Assembly: GCF_035222375.1 (NCBI RefSeq)
Contig: NC_085891.1
Span: 248,001-312,000, forward strand
Source of the DNA: Podospora pseudocomata
Lineage: Eukaryota; Ascomycota; Sordariomycetes; Sordariales; Podosporaceae
Direction of reading: 5' to 3'
DNA length: 64,000 bases
The notes below the pieces were generated by a model. The model saw nothing but the letters and a program-made list of their open reading frames with translations, did no database searches and was not told the origin of the DNA. This document shows positions 23,502 to 33,359 of this stretch, in pieces. The translations under genes were made by a program, and so were the position numbers. Numbering within the stretch: position 1 is the first letter of the stretch; each line of letters opens with the position of its first letter.

Positions 23502-25250
23502 TTGTATTTTACATTAAAAAGTTGAGCCAGTCCCGCGTGTCCTTTTGACAAGCAGGCTTTCGACCTGTCCATGCACCGCAGTGAGCTTGCATTGTCCGCC
23601 CCAGGTTTCCAACATTAAACATGGCCTCGCAACCGACTCAAATACAGCCTGGAAATGCCTTTGAAACCGCGCTCAAGAAGTTTCGGATGAGACTGAAAAG
23701 CAATTCCAGATCACTAGCCTCGGGGAACTGAAAAGCGAGATTTTGTCCATCCAAGCCGAGCAGCGCGACGGGGAAAAGCAGATGCAGGTGGGCAGAATTC
23801 GAGGGTTCATTGAAGCCATGGAGCAGTTTGGCAAGGTTATCGAGGTCTTTGTCAACAGCAACGGCATCCTCGCATTTGTCTGGGGTCCTCTCAAGCTTTT
23901 ACTTTTGGTAAATCTCAGCTGTACCACACTGATAACCGATTTCCACTCACTGACCCCTTGACCAACAGACTGCCAAAGGTGACACCGACGCATTCTTTGC
24001 CTGCTTGATGCTTACATGCTTACAGCACAATCGAGAAAATTGTACCCATTTTTAAGAATTACCAGCATATCTTCGGTCAGATACTACAGTTCAATCGGTG
24101 CTGTCCTCGATATAGGAACCAATTCTTGATTTGCACAGAAAAGTTCTACGCATATTCGCAAAGTCGGGTAAGTAGGATACTCATAGGATCTCCATGGTAG
24201 CGAGTAATCCACCGGTCAGGTCATGTAATTAATTCGCGTATCTGAGCGGTGGAGTTGATGTTTCGGCCGCTGTGGAATGACTTTAAGAGCAGGTTCGGGG
24301 CACTCCTCGGTGACCTAGAACAGCAACGGTCGTTGCTTGAAAGCCATGTCAACCAGATTCATATCGAACACTCGGAGCATGACAGAATCAAGTTCCTCGA
24401 CGAGATTGATGAGCAGCGGAGAATGCGTGCTTCTGAAAAGCTATTAGCCGTGCATCAATGGCTCCAAGCTGCATTCGAGATCACGAGGAGCACCAAGACG
24501 TGCGAGATGCACACAGTAACGGTACAAAGTACCAACCTAGGCTCTGGCTACTAGACAACGATTACGTCAAGACTTAGATATCTAATCCTTATCCTAGAAC
24601 ACCGTTTCTTTGGATATACGCAAAACCCGGGGCTGGTAAGTCCTGCCATGCTTACTCTCACCATTCAAGATATTTGTACATGGCTGATACTTCCTACGCC
24701 TAGGTAAGAGTGTCCTGTGATCAGCCATCATCGACCAGATTCAGGAGAAGAAGAATGGTCTTGTGGCGTTCTTCTACTGTAAAGATCAAGACCCGGAGAG
24801 AAGAACATTTTGATCCATTGTCAGAGCTCCCTACTTCAACTCATTGACCAACAGCGCGACATTGTCCCCTACTACTATGGCGCTAGGGATAAAACGGGCG
24901 AATTACACCTGCAGTCAGAGAAGCTCAGCAAACAGTTGTTTCAGGAGCTCCTACAAACCAGCTCCAAACCTTTCTGGTGATCGACGGCCTTGGACGAGTG
25001 TCCCGACAAGGAGAGAGGGAAGCTTACGGACCTTTTGATCGAAACGATCATCTTGTGTAAAAATAAGAATCCTGGTAAAATCCTGTTGCTTCTTGTAACC
25101 CGGCTTGAGTCAGATATCAAGAAGCGGATGTCTTTAGTGTTGGTTGAAGACATGGAGCTAAATTATGATGATCTAAAGATGGATAGAACAGACGGCAAGT
25201 ACTCCCCTATCAGATGCTCAGCAGAACGATTTGAAGGTTTCTACTGACTA

Positions 25251-25293
25251 ACGTACATTATCAGCGAGTGACCCATATCAGCGAGTGACCCAC
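25251..25293 (+). repeat. left terminal inverted repeat
   Basis: Forty-three bases starting ACGTACATTA and ending GTGACCCAC, identical to the reverse complement of the right end. Inside it a 17-bp unit (TATCAGCGAGTGACCCA) occurs twice in tandem. It may be a doubled transposase-binding site. Confidence 0.95.
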
Positions 25294-25359
25294 CTCCCAC
25301 CACACCCTAACAAACCATCCTCAATTATACCACATCAACATAAGGAATTAACTATAATT

Positions 25360-27010
25360 ACATCAGAAACAGCTGAATCAGATGCTTCTGCAGCCTCCTG
25401 GCAAGTGCGCGCATTATGGCCAGGCTTGCCGCACACACTACAGCACCGAACCTTCGTACGAGCCCCCCCTGCATTACTACTTTCCGGCTGCGTTTCTTGC
25501 ACTCCCTCCTATCCACGGCCTTCTGATCCAGTAGATCCTGTGCCTCTTGTACAGTAAGTGACCCTCCAAGCCTTACGCGTGTTTTTTAGCTCTCCGGCGT
25601 TTGCTTAATGCCTCATTGGCCTTACGGAGCGACGAGACCTCTGCACGAAGGAGAGCCACCTGGTGCATTATAGCTGTTGTACCCTTAGTAAGCTGGTCTA
25701 CCGCAGCCAACATTGAAGTCGGAGAGCTATTTTGATGGTTGGCAATGCGAGTCTTAATAAGCGTTGACTGTGAATTGGCTTCTCGAGGGTTGTGTGGTGT
25801 TTGGGAGACCCAAGGTTGTGCAGTGCCGGGCCGTGAGTTTGGAGGTGTTGGCGTACGAAGCTTTACATCTAGCTTAAAAGCACCCTCTCTGGATCGTATG
25901 GTATAAGGCCAGCACCTGCAAAGCCACCCTGTATATTCTTCTCCGTTATAGAGGCGAAGAAGGCCTCGCGGAAGGCACAGAGGAACTCGAGCTTGCTTAC
26001 GTGGTTGATATGCATGCGCATCAAGTCCTCGATCTGGCGGCCGTACGCCTGTTTTAGCGGCCCAAAGCAGCCAACATCGAGTGGCTGGAGGAGGTGGGAG
26101 GAATGTGGAGGCATGCAGAGCGTGATAATGTTATTCTGCTGGCAGTAGCGCTCGAATTCGGTCGAGTGGTGGCTTTCGTGGCCGTCGAGGATTAACAACC
26201 GGTATTTGCCCTTTATACGGGACGCTGTATAATGGTCGAAGTGTTTGATCCAATCTAGGCCTACCGCATTGGTAGTCCAGCCATTATCGGTAGTTGCGAT
26301 GCGCCAGGTGGACGGTAGGTTGCACTCGGTATACCAGTTGGCAAGGTGGTACTGCGCGGCTAAGATGATGAAAGGAGGGATGGCCCAGCCGAGGGCATTG
26401 ACTCCTGGATTACCGTTGCCCATTCGCGGTTGCCAGGCTGGGCCAGTTTCGCCTTGCTAAGGCCGTCTGAGGTCGTAACTACCATACCCGCGAAGATAAT
26501 ACCCATCATAAACCCAGTCTCGTCGAAGTTGTAGATATCGTCATCTACAATACCGTACTTGGCCTTAGTGTTCCGTATAAGCGCGAACCACTCGCTAATG
26601 ACTTTTGGATCCTCGCATTTGGCCCTCTGGTAGTCGTATCTACGCGTAAAGCGCGTACGGAGCTCTGGTTGGCGTTTAACAAATCGATGTACTCAGAGCT
26701 TGCCGACAGGGGGCGCATCGCGTACGCGTAGCAGTTGGTTGGCCATATCTTCCACACCACGCAATCTGGGTGGAAAAGCTCGCGCACATAGCTCAATAAT
26801 GTATTGGACAATAGCCTCCTCTTCTGATTGAGTGAGCTTCTTCGAATTAGGTGTTATATCGCGTCGTGCAGGCTTGCCGATGCGGCGACGCCCTAGTGTT
26901 TTACGGTCGACTCCGTAAATTTTAGCTGCAGCTTGTTCGCTTAGATTCTCGTCATTTTGAAGAGCTTGGAGGGCTAAGATTATCTGGCTTTCGTTTGAAG
27001 TAGTGGGCAT
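25360..27010 (-). pseudogene. pogo-type DDE transposase, degenerate
   Basis: Starts MPTTSNESQIILALQ at 27010 with a helix-turn-helix (AAAKIYGVDRKTLGRR), then a second Tc5-like DNA-binding region (FPPRLRGVEDMANQLLR). The DDE catalytic domain is spread over more than one frame: first Asp in NFDETGF, second in LLILDGHESHHS, third in LLQPLDVGCFG. A C-terminal CCHC zinc knuckle CSVCGKPGHNARTC lies at 25401-25442. The frame is broken by a stop just after PPVGKL (a TGA where related proteins usually have Trp), a one-base loss before VNALGWAIPP, and further shifts past YDPERVL. The copy should not make active transposase, but its ends could respond to an enzyme from elsewhere. Confidence 0.88.
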
Positions 27011-27066
27011 TTTGGATGGTAGAGGAAAGTTGTTGTGAAGTGCAAAGATGTCGCGTCGCGTAGAAA

Positions 27067-27109
27067 GTGGGTCACTCGCTGATATGGGTCACTCGCTGAT
27101 AATGTACGT
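27067..27109 (-). repeat. right terminal inverted repeat
   Basis: Exact inverted copy of the left end, with the same tandem 17-bp unit, followed by the duplicated TA. Confidence 0.95.
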
Positions 27110-28818
27110 TAGCAGCCAAACTTTGGAAATGTTTCTATTTGCCAAGCTTGTAATGGAGAACTTGCAAGGCCAGCCATCGTTAGAGAGACTCCACGAGGAA
27201 TTGCATCCGCGTTGCTTCCCCGACAAACTGGAACAGGCGTAAGCCAACATAACTCCATTGTCACGCTGTGGATGTGCGATACTGATAGTTACCCTGCAGG
27301 TATGGTTGGTCGCCACTCTAGAGCGCATCAGACGTAACCCAACAAGCATGAAGCGGAACAGGCTCATAGTATCTTGTCCATCATGATTTATTCCATCCAT
27401 CCCCTACGATGGCGAGAAGTGCAAGCGGCCCTTGCTATCCACCTAGAGGGGCAGACTGTCCGATATTCAAGATGTCCAGTCGTACACATCAAAGAGATTT
27501 GTGGCCCACTCATTATAATTCTCAAAGAAGGAACAGAATTGAGTTTGTTCATGTTACGGTGGTACAGTACGCGTGCTCCGTATCAGGTTGGCCGAAGTTG
27601 AGACACAGCTGACACCTGAATTGGTAGTACATCGCTAATCAAAGCAACTACATCGAACGGTTTTCCGCAGAGCGTGCCATGACCATGTTGTGTCTACAGT
27701 ACCTCGTATTTGAGTGCTTTACACCCGAATGGGGGGGAATCAGAAAGGGCGAATTCGCATCGGATGGGTACTATGGCTTCCAGGACTATGCTATGTCACA
27801 CTGGGCAGACCGAGTTCTTTCTTTCTTAGGATTCACTGCCCCTAACTCCAACAGCACAGCGGAGCAGCTCACACCAGATCAGGAGTCAGATATCCTTGAC
27901 ATCGACGATGACCTGCTCTCGTTTGTAGGAAGATTCGATCAGGATGGGAAACTTCTGTAGGCCTTGAAAGATGACCCAAAGCAACTGAAATCAGCAGCAC
28001 ATCCTCCCGGACTTGGGAGGTTCAAGTCTGACCCGTACTTTCTCAGCATGTACAGCATCTGGTACCATGCCAAGTGTGTCCGAGCGTTCACCGGCGACAA
28101 GCAAGATCAAGTGCACCCTCAAGGGCTTCGAACAATCCCCAAAGCAACCGTCAGACACTCGAACAAATGTGGACAACTACACCAGCGCCTTCAGCCGAGG
28201 TGCGCGATGTGTACGGCCCACATTGGTTCAAGTGTTCCCGGACTACGTGTTACTATTTCCACGAGGGATTCAACTCGGACCCATCGAGAAAACAGCACTA
28301 TGACCGGCATGAACTCCCATTTCGATGTGATGACCAAAACGGCTGCGCGGGTGCCATCACTGGCTTTGCCTCTAGAAAGGAGCTGGACAAGCACAACAAG
28401 ATCTCACATCCCGATTTCGACAGGCTTTCCACGACATTTACCAGACTGAAGAAGAAGGCCAAAACAGTAAAGGAGGAGACGCACAAGTTCCCGTCCCAGA
28501 ACTGTGCCTTGAAGTTTGGCCTGAAAACAGAACTTCGGGAACACATGAGCGTACACATTCACTCGTTGCCACAACTCGAGACCAGAGAGGTGGATGCAGT
28601 ACAGGCTGCAGTCGAACCGCCCAGGTGTGAAGGGTTTATTCCAGCTGTCTATCAAATCATGAGGACCGACCGCAGAAGTTGGCTGTGTCTTTTGCCTGTG
28701 GACTTTGCAACAAGACGGTACACGACAAGTGGGTCAATGTTGGAAGATCATGTTTCTTTCAATTATACAGTGGTATTACACCTTGTTATCTACTTGGAAC
28801 TGGAGTAAACTTGGCAGT

Positions 28819-30108
28819 TTACCACCACTTGCCAGGCTTGCCCTTCTTGGTGCCGTTCTTGAGAGCCTCCTGCACGCCGTAGTAGGCGGGGTGCTTGCTC
28901 CAGTCCTCAAACCAGAGGAGGGGAGCACCCTCGCCGGGGAAAACATAGGGAACCCAGCTGAAGGGGTCATAGAAATCCCAGATGGTGACACCGATGCAGC
29001 CCTTGACCTGGACGCAAGCGCCAACAGCCTATTGACATGTATAAGTATGAATGACGCTGGGAAGGGAAGAAAAAGGGTTTGACATACGTTCTTGTAAGCC
29101 TCCTTCTGCTGAGCAAGGTTGGTGGCGTTGGCGGGCACCTGCAGGCGAATGTCCAACTCGGTAAGGGCAACCTCAACGCCGAGCTTGGTGAAGCCCTTGA
29201 TGGCGTCAATGTGCTGGTCGAGAGTAGGGGCCTGCTCGGCAATCAAGTGAGCCTGGAGGCCAACACCGTCGATTCTGATCTTGGCCTTCTGGAGCATCTT
29301 GACAATGCGCTGGGTGCCCTCAGTCTTGGCATGGGGCCACTCCCTGTGGGTGTATTAGCGTCAGGCATCAAGCTGGTCGTGGGAAATCAATCTTACAAGT
29401 TGTAATCGTTGTAGTACAGCTTGGCCTTGGGGTCGACCTTGGCAGCGGTCGCGAAAGCGAGCTTGATGTACTCCTCGCCCAGGACGTTGTAGAAGACGGA
29501 CTTGCGGTAGCTCCCATCCTCCTCGAGCGCCTCGTTCACAACATCCCAAGCGTAGCACTGACCCTTCCAGGCCTTCGCAACGCGCGTGACGTGGTTGACG
29601 ATAACAGCGCGGAGCTCGTCCTTGGTCCAGTCGGTCTTGGCCTCAACCCAAGGGGCGAGCTGAGAGTGCCAGACGAGGGCGTGGCAGCGGAGATATTTGC
29701 CGTGCTTCTTCGCGAGGGAGGTAACAATGTTGCCCTCGGTATAGTTGAAGACGCCCTGCTGTGGTTCGGTGAAGAGCCACTGTTGGTTGAGAGTATGTTA
29801 GATACCACTCATGTTGCATGGCGACTCGCATAACGGATGCAAGACTGTACCTTTTGTCCGTTGGTAGGTGTGGTCTGGCCGAACTCGTCCGACTTCCACA
29901 TGATCTGGTCATACTTGGGATACTGAGCCTCATAGCCAGCCCGCTCACGGAAACCGGGCGAGTCGGTGGCAGCACCAAAGTACTTCAGACCGGCCTCTTT
30001 GGCGTAGGTGTTGAGACCCTTCTCCTTGTGGCCGTGGCCGGGAGTAGGGGTGGCAACTGCGAGAGGCAGTGCTGAGAGGAGGAGCGAGGCAGCTGTCGGG
30101 AGATGCAT
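28819..30108 (-). CDS. secreted GH10 endo-1,4-beta-xylanase
   Basis: Four exons on the minus strand: 30108-29851, 29779-29397, 29343-29088 and 29028-28819, giving 368 residues. A signal peptide covers about residues 1-19 (MHLPTAASLLLSALPLAVA). The rest is a single GH10 TIM barrel with no carbohydrate-binding module. The acid/base Glu is in WDVVNEALEE and the nucleophile Glu in VALTELDIRL. The conserved CHALVWHSQLAPWV and VTIWDFYDPFSWVP stretches are present. It hydrolyses internal beta-1,4 bonds in plant xylan outside the cell. A TATA-like box lies about 82 bp upstream of the start. A TCAGCC (reverse GGCTGA, an XlnR-type site) at 30491-30496 is a weak hint of xylose control. The end is only about 20 bp from the NLR-like relic. 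Confidence 0.95.
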
Positions 30109-30187
30109 CTTGTCTGGGGTGGCGGTCCTTGGGGAGAGAAAGGATGGAGGAGAAAAAAGACAGTCGAGATGGCCTGGGTCACGATGC

Positions 30188-30195
30188 CTTTTTAT
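30188..30195 (-). promoter_or_regulatory. TATA-like element of the xylanase gene
   Basis: Reads CATAAAAA on the minus strand, about 82 bp before the xylanase ATG, at a usual distance for a highly expressed secreted enzyme. Confidence 0.45.
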
Positions 30196-31128
30196 GGACG
30201 GATGTCAAGTCGTCATGCCATGGTGATGGGCCATGATGGTGGTCCACTATGCTGCCCTCCACCAGACCATCAATGGAACTCTGGTCATCGATCCGAGTGC
30301 TATGGTCCCTGGCGGGTTCGACCGATACGACCTCGCCTCCCCTCTACCGGGAACGCGTTCCACAGAGCATGAGGGAAGCATCAAGATGTTACCTAACGCA
30401 GCCCATACGGCACTTCGGGGCTGCCCTCCGAACCGGGCTCCTGGGGTCTGGGCTCCGGGGATCAAGTCATTTCGGGCTCGTGTTCATCATTCAGCCGGCC
30501 GAGACTGGTGAAGGCACAGTTCACCACGGTCATGATTTCCATGAGAAGCGAACCGGTATGGTCGGATTGTCACTGGCTTCCGATGCTAGCGCCCCAATGA
30601 CCACGGTTGAGCGGCCGGATAAATGCGAGGTGCAGCGGTTCGTGAATTTTGCCGTTGAAACGGCAGCCCTTGGCAGACCGGTGGATGGCGGCGGGGCGAC
30701 GGGAAACATGTTTATTTCCACGTTGGCGGTGCGATGGGTTGCGATGAACACTCTATCGTGCTCTTGGCCTGCTCGGATGGATAATTAAAACTGCAGGAAC
30801 ATGTGCTAAGAATACCACTCACACCAGAGGAGAGCCTCGTTCAGTCGTTCATGCCTTGAAGATTGGCGAGATGGGAAACCAGCACCACCATGGGATTCGT
30901 AAACTTTTGTTATTCAGGGCCGGGGGTCAGCTCACGATCCCCTCATTGCAACCTTGGCTTTCTGGGCAAAAGGCGGAGACCCCGGAGCCCCCCAGCCGGG
31001 GAAGCTGCGCTAAAAGTTGGAGAAGGTGGCATTCCCCAACATCCACCCGGCGATGTGGGGATTCACGAAACGGGAGTCTCGGTGAGAGGTTCGGTGTGTG
31101 AGGCCGGAATTCATGAACAACGTGAGGT

Positions 31129-31156
31129 TATCGTTATCTTATCGATCTTATCGATA
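31129..31156. promoter_or_regulatory. cluster of five GATA-type motifs
   Basis: Four TATC and one GATA core within 28 bp, ending in the palindrome TTATCGATAA. It could bind GATA factors (nitrogen or light regulators) and lies about 420 bp upstream of the mitochondrial protein start. Confidence 0.4.
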
Positions 31157-31571
31157 ATCCGGAGCCAAGTCCAGAGACCCTAACCCTGGGCCATCTTCAG
31201 CCAGCGCAATGACATCATGGGGGTGGTGATGTCATGGCTCCAATTGAGACCAAGGAGTTTGCCAGCCAATCAGGGCAGGCAATGCCGCCGCGTCGACGCC
31301 TTTCCGCTGAGAACGTCATGATCTGAGTTCGCGCCGGTTGCAGGCGGTACAGAATCAGGTGTCTGCCGGCTCTGTTTCTCCTTTTAAAAGTTTCCTTGTG
31401 CTTTCTCTGGACTCTCAACCGTACCAAAGCAACATCGGCTCTCACCAAATATCAACACCACAACTTTCCATCCGTCACCGACAGTAAAGCAATTTGGCTC
31501 TTGTCATCCATCCTTATACTACCAGTACACAACACATCCCCTGAATTCGCAAACGAGCAAAGAACACCGCC

Positions 31572-32846
31572 ATGTCGTCCAGACTTCCCGCCCGCATCGT
31601 ACCCCGCGCGACTCGCGTGGCTCGCACCACCAAATCCACCCCTCGTCGTTTCCAGTCCACAGCTTCTTCCACCACACAAGCCGCAGCCAATGCCGCCCCC
31701 AGCGGGACAGGTCACTTCGCTTCCGGCGTTGCTGGCGGTATCGCCGGCGCTGCCCTCCTCTATGGAATTTACACCATGACCCCATCGGGCAAGATGATGA
31801 AGACGATGAACGCAACCGTCAAGGAGACCAACAAGAAGTATGAACAGCTCGCCGCCACCCTCAAGAACAAGACTCCCTCCACCGATGAGGCTCTTGGCAA
31901 GGTCAAGGAGGTCTGCTACTCCTATGCTGGCTGGGTACCAGGAGGCCGTCAGTATGTCGATGTTGCCTTCAAGGATATTGAAGACATTCGGGACGCGAAC
32001 AAGGAAGAGGTTGACAAGCTCGTCGCCGAGACATACAAGGAGTTTCAGAACATCACGGCTGCCGGCCTGACTCTCGAGGCCGCTTCCCGCAGCTGGGAGG
32101 CCCTGCAAAAGCTGAGCCAGAGAATTGCCAACCTCAGCGCGAATGCTTCGGAGCAACTGCTCGATAACCACCCTCAGCTCAAGGAGAAGTTTGGCGGCTC
32201 TTTCGACACCCTGAAGCAGATGGGCTCTCAGTACGGACCAGAGGCCAAGAAAATCGTGGACGACACATGGAAGCAAGTGAACGACATCATCAAGGGTGGC
32301 TTCACCACCGAGAATGCCGACAAGGTGCGGAAGTTGGTCGAGGAGAAGACACAGCAGGTGCGCAAGATGGGTGACCAGGTCTGGGACAAGGGCTTGGAAA
32401 CTGCCAAGCCTTATCTTGACAAGAGCCCTGCGGTCAGAGACCTGATCAACAATAACAAGGACATCCTCAAGCAAGGAAATGCCTCGGAGCTGTTTTCCAA
32501 AATCAAGAGCATGTCCGAGAGCGGTGACTCGAGCAAGCTGGAAGACTATGTGAAGCAGGCCGTCAACAAGGCCAAGGAGTCCGGGGACACGGGCAAGAGC
32601 TGGACCAGTTCTATTGTGGGAGGAAGCACTGGTTTCGGTGTGCTGAGCCAGTTCCTTGGTTCGTCATCCGAGGGCGTAACACAGAAGGTCAAGGACAACA
32701 TTGGTGTCTTGTCCGAGGTGTATAAGAAGCATTCAGACGAGGGTCAAAAGCTGTTGGAGGAGACACAGGAGGACTTGCGCAAGCTGTTGGAGGAGAAGGC
32801 GAAGAAGGCCCAAAAGATTGCCGATGCTGCTGCCAAGGGACAATGA
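31572..32846 (+). CDS. mitochondrial single-pass coiled-coil protein, function unknown
   Basis: Intronless, 424 residues. The N-terminus is rich in Arg, Ser, Thr and Ala without acidic residues for the first 40 or so positions, typical of a mitochondrial presequence. A Gly/Ala-rich membrane segment follows at about residues 50-68 (GVAGGIAGAALLYGIYT). The remainder is a long, charged, helical region with predicted coiled coil and a Lys-rich end (KLLEEKAKKAQKIADAAAK). The layout resembles inner-membrane organising proteins such as Mic60, but it is shorter and I do not see a mitofilin signature, so I do not assign that name. Most likely anchored in the inner membrane with its body in the intermembrane space. 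Confidence 0.82.
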   Translation: MSSRLPARIVPRATRVARTTKSTPRRFQSTASSTTQAAANAAPSGTGHFASGVAGGIAGAALLYGIYTMTPSGKMMKTMNATVKETNKKYEQLAATLKNKTPSTDEALGKVKEVCYSYAGWVPGGRQYVDVAFKDIEDIRDANKEEVDKLVAETYKEFQNITAAGLTLEAASRSWEALQKLSQRIANLSANASEQLLDNHPQLKEKFGGSFDTLKQMGSQYGPEAKKIVDDTWKQVNDIIKGGFTTENADKVRKLVEEKTQQVRKMGDQVWDKGLETAKPYLDKSPAVRDLINNNKDILKQGNASELFSKIKSMSESGDSSKLEDYVKQAVNKAKESGDTGKSWTSSIVGGSTGFGVLSQFLGSSSEGVTQKVKDNIGVLSEVYKKHSDEGQKLLEETQEDLRKLLEEKAKKAQKIADAAAKGQ

Positions 32847-33359
32847 GCTGGTCTCAGCTTTTCAGTTAGCATGGATATCGGAGAGGACTTGAGTTGTATG
32901 ATAGCATGAACTTGCATTGCGTTGGTAGCATCACAGCCCGTAATAGTATTACCATTATAAGCTGAACATGTTGTCTTGAGGGGAAGTGATAGTCCTGGTG
33001 GCATCTGTAGGTACCTAGGTACACATCCAGGTGTGAAGAAAACGGGGAAACGAGGGGGGTCTGGTTGGTCAGAATGTACGGGATGCCCCGCGGTACCCGG
33101 ACCTTCTGCTCCATCCTTCGTCCATCCTTTGGGTCCAGCTCCCCGCATTTCATTCTTTCAGGGTAGTGCACATTGAAAGCCAGCAGCGGCCCCACCTTCC
33201 CGCCAAGCATCTGCTCCAGAGTGTAGACATCATGACGACGTGCCTGCGCCAGGCAAAGGTCAACACCTCTTGATCGCTGTGGTTTGTTGCGGTTTGTTCG
33301 ATTTGATAGCTCAATTTCGATTGATTCGTATCCAGCAGATCCCGAACCCATTCACCGAG
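32847..33359. other. intergenic, promoter of LanC-like gene
   Basis: About 510 bp with no gene. A perfect 12-bp palindrome GTACCTAGGTAC lies at 33011-33022. Confidence 0.5.

Larger units (their letters stand above)
25251..27109 (-). mobile_element. Fot1/pogo-like DNA transposon (Tc1-mariner superfamily)
   Basis: A 1859-bp element bounded by 43-bp perfect terminal inverted repeats and flanked on both sides by TA (25249-25250 and 27110-27111), the target duplication of this superfamily. The single transposase is on the minus strand. The insertion lies inside the NLR-like relic, between the NACHT module and its winged-helix part. Perfect inverted repeats suggest a relatively recent insertion or recent mobilisation in trans, whereas the transposase itself is broken. 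Confidence 0.93.
23621..28800 (+). pseudogene. NACHT NLR-like gene with C2H2 zinc fingers, decayed and split by a transposon
   Basis: The pieces follow the order of a known fungal NLR-like family. The N-terminal domain starts at the ATG at 23621 and contains FVNSNGILAFVWGPLKLLL. A helical linker (24249-24540) follows, then a P-loop WIYAKPGAGKSVL spanning an intron near 24640-24705 and a Walker B IDGLDEC (near 24980). A RLESDIKKRM region comes next, then after the transposon MFLFAKLVMENL, a winged-helix piece RPLRWREVQAALAI (near 27400), and C-terminal zinc-finger-like sequence (28190-28770) with CSRTTCYYF, QHYDRHELPFRC and ELREHMSVH. Frame shifts are frequent and a stop follows the P-loop. 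A Fot1/pogo element occupies 25251-27109. The family is thought to act in fungal self/non-self recognition. This copy is almost certainly non-functional. Confidence 0.75.
30109..31571. promoter_or_regulatory. divergent promoter region (xylanase / mitochondrial protein)
   Basis: About 1.46 kb without a recognisable gene. It holds XlnR-like TCAGCC sites at 30491-30496 and 31197-31202, a GATA-site cluster at 31129-31156, and a telobox-like CCCTAACCCT at 31178-31187. Confidence 0.5.

Noticed and set aside
25251-27109. RIP (C-to-T at CpA) as the cause of transposase decay
   Set aside because: The visible breaks are mainly indels, and the one stop does not fit the preferred CpA context. The element is not markedly AT-rich.
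31452-32474. 340-codon minus-strand frame over the mitochondrial protein
   Set aside because: Leu-rich antisense of a clearly coding plus-strand gene with a presequence and membrane segment.
33011-33022. 12-bp palindrome GTACCTAGGTAC as an operator
   Set aside because: No repeat of it elsewhere in the window and no matching regulator; likely chance.
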